A stretch of 64,000 nt of DNA from an uncultured SAR86 cluster bacterium (lineage in GTDB: Bacteria; Pseudomonadota; Gammaproteobacteria; Magnimaribacterales; AG-339-G14), in contig CACAWS010000001.1 of NCBI GenBank assembly GCA_902536295.1, positions 107,452 to 171,451 on the forward strand. The letters run 5' to 3'. The notes beneath the pieces were generated by a model. That model made no database searches and was not told where the DNA came from. It worked only from the letters and a program-made list of their open reading frames with translations. Below are positions 35,984-44,185 of the stretch, piece by piece. Positions within the stretch are counted from its first letter, which is position 1. Each line of letters begins with the position of its first letter. The translations under genes were made by a program, and so were the position numbers.

Positions 35984-37332
35984 TTAGAAAAGCGATTAGA
36001 AATTTCCTTTCACGAAGAACCTTTGCCTATAAGACAAGAAACTCTACTATGAATAAATTTTCAAGTTTTGAAAATTTTAAGAATATTAGAAATAAAGCTG
36101 AATTAGAAAGAATAAAAGAAGAAAGAAATCATGAAGTTTTATATTTTCATAAAGTAGATGATCCCTATTCTCATTTAACAATTCAATTTATAGAAAAGTT
36201 TAAAAATGAGTATTCTATAGATTTTATTCCCATTCTCGTTGGAGATGAAAATCCTGAGACACTTCACGAACCTGATTTATATAGAAAGTATTGTCTTGAA
36301 GATGTTATTAGAATATCTCCATATTATGGTATTGATTTCAATGGAACATCTTATCCACAAAGAACCCTTGTGAATAAAGCAAATTCAATTCTTGCTTCAA
36401 CCAATTCAGATCAATTTATAAATGTTGCAAAAAAAGTAAGTACCCATTTATGGAATCAAGATGAAATTGAACTTTCAAATATGCAAAAAGATTATCCTTG
36501 TTCGATGGATGAAGTTTCTGCCATTTTGGCTAGAGGAAACCAAATCAGAAATGAAAGTGGATATTATTTTGGATCGGCTTTTTATTACGAAAAAGAACTT
36601 TATTGGGGGGTTGATCGTCTAGGTCATCTTGAAGAAAGATTAATTGAATTAGAGGCAAAGAAAACACCTAATAATGAATTAATAGCTCCTTTGCTTTTAA
36701 ATGCTCCAGATAGGTTAGATTTTGGTAAAAATTTTAATTTAACTTATTACCCTTCTCTTAATAGTCCTTATACATTTATAAGCGCAAAAAGAGTAAGAGA
36801 ACTTAGAGAAAATTATCCTATTAATTTGATTACTAGACCTGTCTTACCAATGTTGATGAGAATGATGACAATTCCAGCTTTTAAAGCAAAGTATATTATT
36901 TCTGATGCTGCCAGAGAGGGAAGAAAATATGATTATGAGATGAAGGAAATCTTTTCGCCAATAGGGAAACCAGCAAGAAAGGCATATTCATTATTTCCAA
37001 TAATAGATAAATACTCTAAAGGTTTTGAATACATAGACGGATTACTTAAAGCTTCATTTCAAGATGGTATCAACATAGGTGAAGAATCTTTTTTAGAAAA
37101 TTTGGTAGTAAATATAGGTCTCGATTGGAACAAAATAAAGAGTTCTTTAAATAGTACCGAGTGGAAAAAAATTCTAAATGAAAATGTAGAGGATATGTAT
37201 AAAGGGAATTGTTGGGGAGTGCCAAGCTTTAAATTAACTGATCCTGATGGCGGCAATCCTTTTTATGTTTGGGGTCAAGACCGCATGTGGTTAGTTAAAG
37301 AAGAAATTTTTAAAAGAATACAAAAAGTATAA
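35980..37332 (+). CDS. Tandem DSBA-like (2-hydroxychromene-2-carboxylate isomerase / kappa-GST type) protein
   Basis: A 450-residue protein with two thioredoxin-fold domains of the DSBA type: one from about residue 44 (HEVLYFHKVDDPYSHLTIQF) and one from about 245 (NLTYYPSLNSPYTFISAKRV). The second keeps S-PYT/S and GVPSFKL, the motifs of HCCA isomerases and kappa-class GSTs; neither has CxxC. Start is TTG 35980 with GGAGAGGAAA just upstream and TTGA overlap with the synthetase stop; the first ATG is at 36049. Possible role: glutathione-dependent isomerisation in the same pathway. Confidence 0.82.
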   Translation: MIRKAIRNFLSRRTFAYKTRNSTMNKFSSFENFKNIRNKAELERIKEERNHEVLYFHKVDDPYSHLTIQFIEKFKNEYSIDFIPILVGDENPETLHEPDLYRKYCLEDVIRISPYYGIDFNGTSYPQRTLVNKANSILASTNSDQFINVAKKVSTHLWNQDEIELSNMQKDYPCSMDEVSAILARGNQIRNESGYYFGSAFYYEKELYWGVDRLGHLEERLIELEAKKTPNNELIAPLLLNAPDRLDFGKNFNLTYYPSLNSPYTFISAKRVRELRENYPINLITRPVLPMLMRMMTIPAFKAKYIISDAAREGRKYDYEMKEIFSPIGKPARKAYSLFPIIDKYSKGFEYIDGLLKASFQDGINIGEESFLENLVVNIGLDWNKIKSSLNSTEWKKILNENVEDMYKGNCWGVPSFKLTDPDGGNPFYVWGQDRMWLVKEEIFKRIQKV

Positions 37333-37404
37333 GAACTTCACCATTTCCAAATGAATTAAAAAAAACTTTTTTACTCTAAGTTTTTAGAATCTTCAAAAAC
37401 CTAA

Positions 37405-37530
37405 ATGAAAAAAATAAAAAAAAGACAAAATCTTGTTGCTAAAAATGCAAGAAAATTTAATAAGGCTAGTGTTTTTGCGGATAAGAAAAAATATAATAGA
37501 AAGAGTAAATATTCCCAAGAAAATGAATAA
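37405..37530 (+). CDS. 41-residue basic protein (DUF7230-like)
   Basis: A short, lysine/arginine-rich protein: MKKIKKRQNLVAKNARKFNK, then SVFADKKKYNRKSKYSQ. I recall a widespread family of tiny basic proteobacterial proteins with the same NxVAKxxxxFN...DRKK layout; a database search is needed to confirm. It ends by eight-base overlap (ATGAATAA) with the start of the PLP-enzyme gene, which supports translation of both. Nucleic acid or ribosome binding would suit its charge. Confidence 0.65.
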   Translation: MKKIKKRQNLVAKNARKFNKASVFADKKKYNRKSKYSQENE

Positions 37531-38500
37531 TGTTTTTAACAGTATCCTCGATATGGTAGGAAACACTCCCCTTCTTAAAATAAATAACATTGATACTGGT
37601 TTATGTGACCTATACGTAAAACTCGAGAATCTTAATCCAGGAGGTTCAATAAAAGATAGAGTTGGCTTACAAATGATTGATGATGCAGAGAAAAAAGGAA
37701 TTCTTAAGAAAGGAGGCACAATAGTTGAATGTACGGCGGGGAATACTGGATTAGGTTTAGCATTAGCAGCTAAATTAAAAGGATATAAATTAATTTTGGT
37801 TATTCCAGACAAAATGAGTCAAGAAAAAGTCATGCACTTAGAAGCAATGGGTGTGGATATTGTTTTTACTAGATCCGACGTAGAAAAAGGTCATCCTGAC
37901 CATTATCAAGATTTAGCTGCGAAAATTGTATCTGAAACTCCAGGAGCTTTTTTTACTGACCAATTTAATAATCCATCTAATCCTTACATTCACGAAACAA
38001 CTACAGGACCAGAAATTTGGGAACAAATGAATGGTGATATAGATGCTTTTGTAGCGGGAGTAGGAACAGGAGGAACGATAAGCGGTGTTGGTAAATTTCT
38101 TAAATCCAAGAATCCAAATATTTCTTTAATTGTTGCTGATCCAGAAGGATCTGTAGTTGCAGACGCCGTAAATAAAGGATCTTTTAAATATGAAAATGGA
38201 TCTTGGTTAGTAGAAGGAATTGGCGAAGATCATATTCCAGGTAATTTAAATTTAAATATTATAGATGAAGGTATTTATGTCTCAGATAAAAATGCTTTTG
38301 AAATGTTAAACAAACTTCTTCAAGAAGAAGGCATATTAGCTGGCACATCATGCGGTACATTATTAGAAGCAGCTGTAAAATGGTGTAAACTCCAAAAAGA
38401 ACCTAAAAAAGTAGTCACTTTAATTTGCGATACAGGTAATAAATACTTGTCTAAAGCGTACAATAAAGAATGGCTAAAAAAAAATATCCTAAATGAGTAA
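37523..38500 (+). CDS. Cysteine synthase / cystathionine beta-synthase-like PLP enzyme
   Basis: A fold-type II PLP enzyme, 325 residues from ATG 37523. Catalytic lysine in NPGGSIKDRVG (about residue 42), substrate loop ECTAGNTGLG, and phosphate cup GVGTGGTISGVG. Length and ending fit the catalytic core of cystathionine beta-synthase without a CBS domain, or an O-acetylserine sulfhydrylase. The longer frame from 37433 is rejected because it runs through the 41-residue gene and lacks family similarity there. Overlaps the next gene by eight bases: together they form a transsulfuration-type pair. Confidence 0.92.
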   Translation: MNNVFNSILDMVGNTPLLKINNIDTGLCDLYVKLENLNPGGSIKDRVGLQMIDDAEKKGILKKGGTIVECTAGNTGLGLALAAKLKGYKLILVIPDKMSQEKVMHLEAMGVDIVFTRSDVEKGHPDHYQDLAAKIVSETPGAFFTDQFNNPSNPYIHETTTGPEIWEQMNGDIDAFVAGVGTGGTISGVGKFLKSKNPNISLIVADPEGSVVADAVNKGSFKYENGSWLVEGIGEDHIPGNLNLNIIDEGIYVSDKNAFEMLNKLLQEEGILAGTSCGTLLEAAVKWCKLQKEPKKVVTLICDTGNKYLSKAYNKEWLKKNILNE

Positions 38501-39656
38501 GAAAAAAAATCATCAGTTTGAGACAAAAGTTATTCATTCTGGTCAAAAACCTGATCCAACTACAGGTGCGGTTATGACACCAATTGTATTGGCTTCTACA
38601 TACAACCAATCAAGTCCTGGAGTTCATAAAGGATACGATTATTCCAGATCAACAAATCCTACAAGAGAGGCTTTTGAAAATTGTATCGCTGATTTAGAAA
38701 ACGGAATCAAAGGTTATGGTTTTTCTTCTGGAGTAGCAGCTATATCCGCTTGTGTAGAGTTGCTATCGCCAGGAGATCATATTATTGCTATGGATGATTT
38801 ATATGGTGGCTCAGTAAGGTTATTTAACGAAATAAAAAGCATATCTCAGGGTATAGAAATTTCATATGTAGATATGACAGATATTATTAATATAAAAAAT
38901 AATATAAAAAATAATACAAAAATGATATTTATAGAAACTCCTACAAATCCATTACTAAAAATTTCAGATCTTTCTAAGATTACTAAATTGGCAAAAAAAG
39001 AAAATATAATTACTGTTTGTGATAATACTTTTGCTTCACCTTATAATCAAAGGCCTATTGATTTTGGAGTAGATATTGTTATTCACTCAGCTACAAAATA
39101 TATTGGCGGCCATTCAGACTTAATTGCTGGAGCGTTAATTATTGGTAAAAATGATAAAAAGTTAATTGATAGGATGTCTAATATTCACAATTCTCTAGGC
39201 CCAATAACTAGTGCATTTGATAGCTATCTTTTATTAAGAAGTTTAAAAACTTTGGTAGTTAGAATGGAAAGACATAATAAAAGTGCCTTTGAAATCGCTA
39301 ATTATTTAAAAAAACGCAAAGATATCAAAAATGTAATTTATCCAGGATTAAAAAATCATCCTCAACATAAATTATCTTCAAAACAAATGAATGGTTTTGG
39401 GGGAATTATTTCTTTTGAAATAAAAGGTAACTTATCCAAAGCTAAATCTTTTCTAAGAAAAACAAAAATTTTTACACTAGCTGAAAGTTTAGGAGGAGTA
39501 GAAAGTCTCATCGAGCATCCAGGATTGATGACTCATGCTTCATTATCTAAACAAAGAAGAGACGAGATAGGAATATCAGATACCTTGATAAGGTTATCAG
39601 TAGGTCTAGAGAATGTAGACGATCTTAAAAGAGATTTAGATCAAGCTCTAAATTAA
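38493..39656 (+). CDS. Cystathionine gamma-synthase / gamma-lyase family PLP enzyme
   Basis: A fold-type I Cys/Met-metabolism PLP enzyme, 387 residues. PLP lysine in HSATKYIGGHSDLIAG, the D in VCDNTFASPYNQRP, and the end motif GGVESLIEHPGLMTHAS are classic. With the upstream gene it would convert homocysteine plus serine to cysteine (CBS plus CGL), or run the opposite way; the sequence alone does not decide between synthase and lyase. Contains an in-frame 12-base tandem repeat giving IKNNIKNN. Ends in a four-base tail-to-tail overlap with the glycosyltransferase. Confidence 0.93.
   Translation: MSKKKNHQFETKVIHSGQKPDPTTGAVMTPIVLASTYNQSSPGVHKGYDYSRSTNPTREAFENCIADLENGIKGYGFSSGVAAISACVELLSPGDHIIAMDDLYGGSVRLFNEIKSISQGIEISYVDMTDIINIKNNIKNNTKMIFIETPTNPLLKISDLSKITKLAKKENIITVCDNTFASPYNQRPIDFGVDIVIHSATKYIGGHSDLIAGALIIGKNDKKLIDRMSNIHNSLGPITSAFDSYLLLRSLKTLVVRMERHNKSAFEIANYLKKRKDIKNVIYPGLKNHPQHKLSSKQMNGFGGIISFEIKGNLSKAKSFLRKTKIFTLAESLGGVESLIEHPGLMTHASLSKQRRDEIGISDTLIRLSVGLENVDDLKRDLDQALN
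38892..38915 (+). repeat. Two tandem copies of a 12-base unit inside the gamma-synthase gene
   Basis: The unit ATAAAAAATAAT occurs twice in direct succession and keeps the frame, encoding INN/IKNN-type residues in a surface-like, charged loop between MTDI and MIFIETP. A likely replication-slippage duplication. Confidence 0.7.
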
Positions 39657-40423
39657 GGATGTATTTTATATCTGAAGAGATTTTTTAATTTTCTGAATAA
39701 GATTTTGAATTTATAAATTGAACTTTGTTTCAAGCGTTTTAATTCTCTCTTAATCTTGAAATTAATATTAAGCTTTTCTCTTCTATTTCCAAAATTATCA
39801 ATGACACTTTCAAATTCATCATTAGTTTCTACAGAATAAGGCTTTAAACCATATATTTTAATTCCTTCAAATATAAACCATTGTTTATCAACATCAACAG
39901 GCCTTCCAAAAGGATTTGATAGATCAAGAAGTCTTGCAGCTCCTTCTTTAGAGACTAAGTCTGCACAAGAAAGTGTTGGGGGTTTTAAATAACTTACTAA
40001 TTTGAATTTATTAAAATTCCCAATTTCCATTGCTTTTCTTGGAGATTCTTTAAGATCTGTTAATTTTAAAATATGCCATTGAATTTTTAAATCCTCGATA
40101 TTATCAAGTATAAGTTTTAGATCATTTTTTAAAAAAATATCATCCTCTAATACTAAACCGTAATCGACTCCATCTTTTATGATCTCTTTCCAGGCGTTTC
40201 TTTGTGCAATATAACATCCAATTTCTCCATCAGTTAAAGGAATATGATATTTTTGAGAATTAAGTTTTTTTGAATAATATTTTTTCTTCAAATCCTCATT
40301 AACAGTAACATCAATACCCGGAATTCTTTTGAACGGCAATTTTAAATAGTTTAGTTGATTAGAAATAAACTCTAATCTTTCGACAGATGAAGACATATTT
40401 ATGACATAAACTTGAAATGCCAT
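39653..40423 (-). CDS. Glycosyltransferase family 25 protein
   Basis: A 256-residue GT25 (LPS/procollagen galactosyltransferase type) enzyme that would add a sugar to lipopolysaccharide or another glycan. The N-terminal VYVINMSSSVERLEFI, TDGEIGCYIAQRNAWKEII and the metal-binding LVLEDDIFL are family hallmarks. The C-terminus is basic (RELKRLKQSS) as in membrane-associated members. Last gene of the long minus-strand operon, 13 bases after the VOC protein; no other LPS genes are in the window. Confidence 0.9.
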   Translation of the reverse strand: MAFQVYVINMSSSVERLEFISNQLNYLKLPFKRIPGIDVTVNEDLKKKYYSKKLNSQKYHIPLTDGEIGCYIAQRNAWKEIIKDGVDYGLVLEDDIFLKNDLKLILDNIEDLKIQWHILKLTDLKESPRKAMEIGNFNKFKLVSYLKPPTLSCADLVSKEGAARLLDLSNPFGRPVDVDKQWFIFEGIKIYGLKPYSVETNDEFESVIDNFGNRREKLNINFKIKRELKRLKQSSIYKFKILFRKLKNLFRYKIHP

Positions 40424-40436
40424 TGAGATTTAAGGC

Positions 40437-40823
40437 TTAAGCGTCGAAATTAAAAAAAGTGAGTTTGTTTCCATCAAGATCATAAACATAGGCGCCATAA
40501 AAAGGACCAGCTCTTTGGCCAGGTTCTCCATCATCCTTAGCACCTAAAGAAATAGCTTTTGCGTACATGGCGTCAACTTCCTCTTTTGAATCTAGCGCAA
40601 TGCCCTTCATTGACCCATTGCCATTAGTGGCCGGCGCACCATTATAAGGAATAGCTATAGCTAAAATGACTGAATTATCTTCAGGCGACATCCACATAGT
40701 TATTCTGTCATTAGCAGGAAATTTAAATGCATTCACTAAACTCAAGAGATTGTCATAGAAATCTTCTGCTGCTTCTTTATTATTTGTTCCTAATGTTGAA
40801 TAGTGCTTTAGTTTTGTTGCCAT
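40437..40823 (-). CDS. VOC (glyoxalase/bleomycin-resistance) family protein
   Basis: A 128-residue single VOC-fold protein. It begins MATKLKHYSTLGTNNKEAAEDFYDNLL (shown in part: KLKHYSTLGTNN) and ends YGAYVYDLDGNKLTFFNF, the typical second half of the fold with a metal-ligand position in DGNKLTF. The normal metal-binding His/Glu set is incomplete, so activity is uncertain. Its ATG overlaps the purU stop by one base. Confidence 0.85.
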   Translation of the reverse strand: MATKLKHYSTLGTNNKEAAEDFYDNLLSLVNAFKFPANDRITMWMSPEDNSVILAIAIPYNGAPATNGNGSMKGIALDSKEEVDAMYAKAISLGAKDDGEPGQRAGPFYGAYVYDLDGNKLTFFNFDA

Positions 40824-41680
40824 TATTTAAAAATTACAGTTTTGTTGTCATTTAAAAAAACTCTTTGTTCTGAGTGATATTGTACAGCTTTTGCTAAAGT
40901 AATGGATTCTATATCTCTACCAATTACCTCCATATCTTCTGGAGATTTTGTATGATCAATCCTATCCACTGTTTGTTCTATGATGGGGCCTTCATCTAAA
41001 TCACCAGTTACGTAATGAGCAGTAGCACCAAGAATTTTTACTCCTTTAGAATAAGCTTGATGATAAGGCTTGGCTCCCTTAAAACTAGGAAGGAAAGAAT
41101 GATGAATATTGATTATCCTTCCATAATATTCTTCACAAAATTCGTTCGAGAGTATTTGCATATATCTAGCTAATATAATCAAATCAACTTCATCTTTTAA
41201 AAGAATGTCCTTTATTTTTTTTTCTGAAATTTTTTTATCACTTTTTGCAACTTCAACAAAATAAAAAGGAATGCCGTATCCCACGACAATTTTTTCTAAA
41301 TCTGGATGATTAGAAATTACAGACTTAATATTTAATTTCAAAGCATTAACACTATGACGATATAAAAGATCTTGCAAACAGTGACTATATTTAGAAACAA
41401 AAATTGAAGTGTTAGGATTTAAAACAGCATCTTCAAATGACCATTCCATTGATATTTCATTAGCTAAAACGTTGAAATTTTTATTAAAGTCTATCTTGTT
41501 AATTTCTTTATTTGGAGAAATAACTTTTATTCTCATGAAAAACTTTTCAGTTTCAGGGTCACCGTAATGAGCTGATTCTTTGATAAATAAATTATTTTCA
41601 TTTAAAAAATTAGATACTTTTGCAACCAAACCTAATGCGTCTGGGCAAACCCCTCTTAAAATGTATTCTTTACTAGTCAA
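40823..41680 (-). CDS. purU: Formyltetrahydrofolate deformylase
   Basis: Hydrolyses 10-formyl-THF to THF plus formate, balancing one-carbon pools; 285 residues, normal. N-terminal ACT domain (about 1-85) followed by the formyltransferase fold with the catalytic Asn/His in NIHHSFLPSFKGA and the Asp in VTGDLDEGPIIEQ. Seen in an operon with a VOC protein and, upstream, a 158-residue unknown that overlaps by eight bases. PurU function is confident; the operon context with ATP-grasp and MscS genes is unusual. Confidence 0.95.
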   Translation of the reverse strand: MTSKEYILRGVCPDALGLVAKVSNFLNENNLFIKESAHYGDPETEKFFMRIKVISPNKEINKIDFNKNFNVLANEISMEWSFEDAVLNPNTSIFVSKYSHCLQDLLYRHSVNALKLNIKSVISNHPDLEKIVVGYGIPFYFVEVAKSDKKISEKKIKDILLKDEVDLIILARYMQILSNEFCEEYYGRIINIHHSFLPSFKGAKPYHQAYSKGVKILGATAHYVTGDLDEGPIIEQTVDRIDHTKSPEDMEVIGRDIESITLAKAVQYHSEQRVFLNDNKTVIFK

Positions 41681-42149
41681 TTTCTCTATAAAAAAATTTT
41701 ATTTTACCGGTATTATTTTTAGGAATGTTTACCTCCCTAACTAATTCGCCGCCATCTTCATATATTTCTTGAGTAATGTCTACAGAATTTCCAAATAGAT
41801 CAATATTTTGAGAAAAAGAACCTGTAATTAAATTTTGCTCTTGCCCTTTCCAGTTTCTTAGATTGTTATAAATCATTGCATCCTTCTGATCAATACACTT
41901 TATATCTACAAGGATTTGACTATTTATTAAAACAATCGGCATAAAAAAGTTAATGATAAATTTATTCAATTTTTTAGACTCAAAAGAATCTAATCCATCA
42001 GTTAAACCTGAAAAATTTTCTATTCTATTTAAATTCCATATTTTATTCACTTCACAACCTTCTGCTATTGGCATAGGTGAAAAAGTAATTAATCTAAAAA
42101 TAAGAATTAAAACTAAGGGAGTAAAAAAAACTAATGACAATCTTGTCAT
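41673..42149 (-). CDS. Hypothetical protein with N-terminal membrane anchor or signal
   Basis: A 158-residue protein not recognised. Residues about 4-24 are hydrophobic (SLVFFTPLVLILIFRLITF), followed by a probably periplasmic domain with strands (QILVDIKCIDQKDAMIYN, EIYEDGGELVREVNIP). One cysteine near the end of the signal (EGCEVN) is not a lipobox. Between mscS (3 bases away) and purU (eight-base overlap), so co-expressed with both. Confidence 0.65.
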   Translation of the reverse strand: MTRLSLVFFTPLVLILIFRLITFSPMPIAEGCEVNKIWNLNRIENFSGLTDGLDSFESKKLNKFIINFFMPIVLINSQILVDIKCIDQKDAMIYNNLRNWKGQEQNLITGSFSQNIDLFGNSVDITQEIYEDGGELVREVNIPKNNTGKIKFFYREID

Positions 42150-42152
42150 AAT

Positions 42153-43247
42153 TTATTGCTCTAAACTATTTTCAAAATATATTGATCTTGATGGAAAGGC
42201 AAAATCAGAATTGTTAGCTATTACTATTTCTTTTATTTTTAACAAAAGATTTTGCTTTACATCAGAATATTCAGTGTAAGAGTCTTTATTTGTATAACAT
42301 AGAATTTCTAAATCGATAGAGCTTGCTCCAAATTCAATAGCTTTAGCAAATGAGTCTTGACTGGAATTAATACAAAAACCAAAAGCCTCGTCATTAATAT
42401 ATTTATCTATTTCTTTACAAATATTAGAAATATCTTCCGCAGATGTTGAATAAATTAGATTTACTATCCATCTTATTCTTCGATATTTATTCAATCCATG
42501 ATTAATTACGCTTATATCAGATAAATCTTTATTTGGAATTATCATTGGCGAAGTATCAAATAAACGCACAGTAGTTGATCTAAATCCTATACTTTCTACA
42601 ATCCCATGAAATTGGCCAGGTACTTCTATCCTGTGGCCAGGTTGAAATCTATTTTCACCAATAATTAGCATTCCTGAAATAAGATTTTTGAATAAATCTT
42701 GCGCTCCTAATGCAATAGCTACTGAAAAAAGTCCTAGTCCTGCAATAAGAGGACCAATTTCTATACCAAATATGTCAAGGATTATTGCTAATCCTATAAT
42801 CCAAACCAATACCCTAGAAGACCTTTCTAGCCAAACTGACATAGCCTGAGTTAACCAAGTATTTTTAGATAAAACTGAAAATAAAGGGCTTACTAAATTA
42901 GAAAGAACACTAAAAATTGTGTAAACAATTAAAGCTTTAACAATATTTGTTGCAACTAAATCAACGATTCCAGTAAGAGGTAAATAAATTGTTATTAAAT
43001 AAATACCTAAAGTGATTGGTATAAATCCAAGAGGTCTTTTAAGTGTATCTAATAATATATCGTCTAGGGCAGTATCCGTTTTAGAAGTTAATTTTTTTAT
43101 GGAATTCACACCTAGATTGATAAAAATACCTCTAAGGATTAAAGAGAAAATCAAGATAAAGAAAGAAATCAATACCTCAGATATGCTGATTCCTAAGAAT
43201 CCTGAAGTCCATACTTGATTTATTAAGTTAATAAAATCATCCATCAT
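42153..43247 (-). CDS. Small-conductance mechanosensitive channel (MscS family)
   Basis: A 364-residue MscS-type channel for relief of osmotic downshock. Four or five N-terminal spans, then the pore helix and beta domain: LIAGLGLFSVAIALGAQDLFKN, cut here as GLGLFSVAIALGAQDL, and FQPGHRIEVPGQFHGIVESIGFR (in part PGHRIEVPGQFHG) followed by STTVRLFDTSPMIIPN. These are the conserved TM3b and middle-domain motifs. It sits 20 bases after the alpha-E gene in the same transcription unit. A fusion or regulatory partner is not visible. Confidence 0.93.
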   Translation of the reverse strand: MMDDFINLINQVWTSGFLGISISEVLISFFILIFSLILRGIFINLGVNSIKKLTSKTDTALDDILLDTLKRPLGFIPITLGIYLITIYLPLTGIVDLVATNIVKALIVYTIFSVLSNLVSPLFSVLSKNTWLTQAMSVWLERSSRVLVWIIGLAIILDIFGIEIGPLIAGLGLFSVAIALGAQDLFKNLISGMLIIGENRFQPGHRIEVPGQFHGIVESIGFRSTTVRLFDTSPMIIPNKDLSDISVINHGLNKYRRIRWIVNLIYSTSAEDISNICKEIDKYINDEAFGFCINSSQDSFAKAIEFGASSIDLEILCYTNKDSYTEYSDVKQNLLLKIKEIVIANNSDFAFPSRSIYFENSLEQ

Positions 43248-43267
43248 TGGAAGGATACTATTTATAG

Positions 43268-44185
43268 TTAGTTATTAAAATAACTCTTCTGAATTAAATG
43301 ATCTATCGTAGATATTTTTTTCTGTGTAGAGTCGATGAATACATGGATTCTTTTGTTATCATATCGTTCAACTCTTGCACTTCTTAAATTTTCTAAAAAC
43401 TTTTCAATAAATGACAATGTATCATCGTTTTTAGGTAGATTTTGGAAGCTTTTTTTTATGATTGTTAAGCATCTAAAAATTGATCTAGGAAAAGAATCAT
43501 CTTTAAATAAGAAACCTATAACATTATCCTTAATTATTTCTCCTCTAGATACTTTTCTGAAGGCTTGATGAGCAGATAAAGTTTTAAGCAAATTAACCCA
43601 TTCTAATGTTGAAAGGTCTATAGTTCCTTCTTTTTCATCTGAAGTACAAATTGAATCGATTATTCTTGTTATCATATCCGCTCTTTCAATAAACCTTCCT
43701 AGCCTTAAAAACTCAAATGCATAACCCCTTGAAAAATTGTCTGAAATTATTCCGAAAAATCTTTGTGATGATGATATAACTTCATAGATATTTTTTGCCC
43801 TTTTTCTTTTGCTCACCGAAGTAGTCATTTCCTTGAGAAAATTCATTTCATTATTATTAAGTTCTTCCACTGCAGATCTTGGCAGATCGTCTTTTATAAA
43901 TTCAGAGTTATAAGAAGCAAAACTTAAGCAAGAGGCAATGGAATTTGGATTGTTTTTTTCTCTGCTTAGATAATGAATTACATCAGATTCATTAAAATTT
44001 TTGTGATCTAACAAATAAGCATCTTTTGAATTCATTGCCTCTAAAATAGGCTCCCAGCCTAAAGATTTATCAGTAGGGAAATCTAACATCATTTCAACAT
44101 TTACATTTATTAGCCGCCCTGTGTTTTCCGCGCGCTCAATGTATCGAGCTAACCAATAAAGATGTTCAGCGTCTCTACTTAGCAT
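43268..44185 (-). CDS. Alpha-E domain protein
   Basis: A 305-residue all-helical protein of the alpha-E (DUF403) family, hallmark start MLSRDAEHLYWLARYIERAE and a later FLRLGRFIERADM, the repeated ER motif that names it. Family members co-occur with circularly permuted ATP-grasp, transglutaminase-like and Anbu proteins in predicted peptide-ligation systems. Its ATG directly abuts the ATP-grasp stop. The biochemical role is not established. Confidence 0.93.
   Translation of the reverse strand: MLSRDAEHLYWLARYIERAENTGRLINVNVEMMLDFPTDKSLGWEPILEAMNSKDAYLLDHKNFNESDVIHYLSREKNNPNSIASCLSFASYNSEFIKDDLPRSAVEELNNNEMNFLKEMTTSVSKRKRAKNIYEVISSSQRFFGIISDNFSRGYAFEFLRLGRFIERADMITRIIDSICTSDEKEGTIDLSTLEWVNLLKTLSAHQAFRKVSRGEIIKDNVIGFLFKDDSFPRSIFRCLTIIKKSFQNLPKNDDTLSFIEKFLENLRSARVERYDNKRIHVFIDSTQKKISTIDHLIQKSYFNN

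Noticed and set aside
37433-37522. Longer N-terminus for the PLP enzyme
   Set aside because: These 30 residues lie out of frame over the 41-residue gene and show no similarity to the family N-terminus; ATG 37523 fits better.
37393-37812. 139-residue minus-strand frame
   Set aside because: Antisense to the 41-residue gene and the PLP enzyme, both supported by overlap and family motifs.
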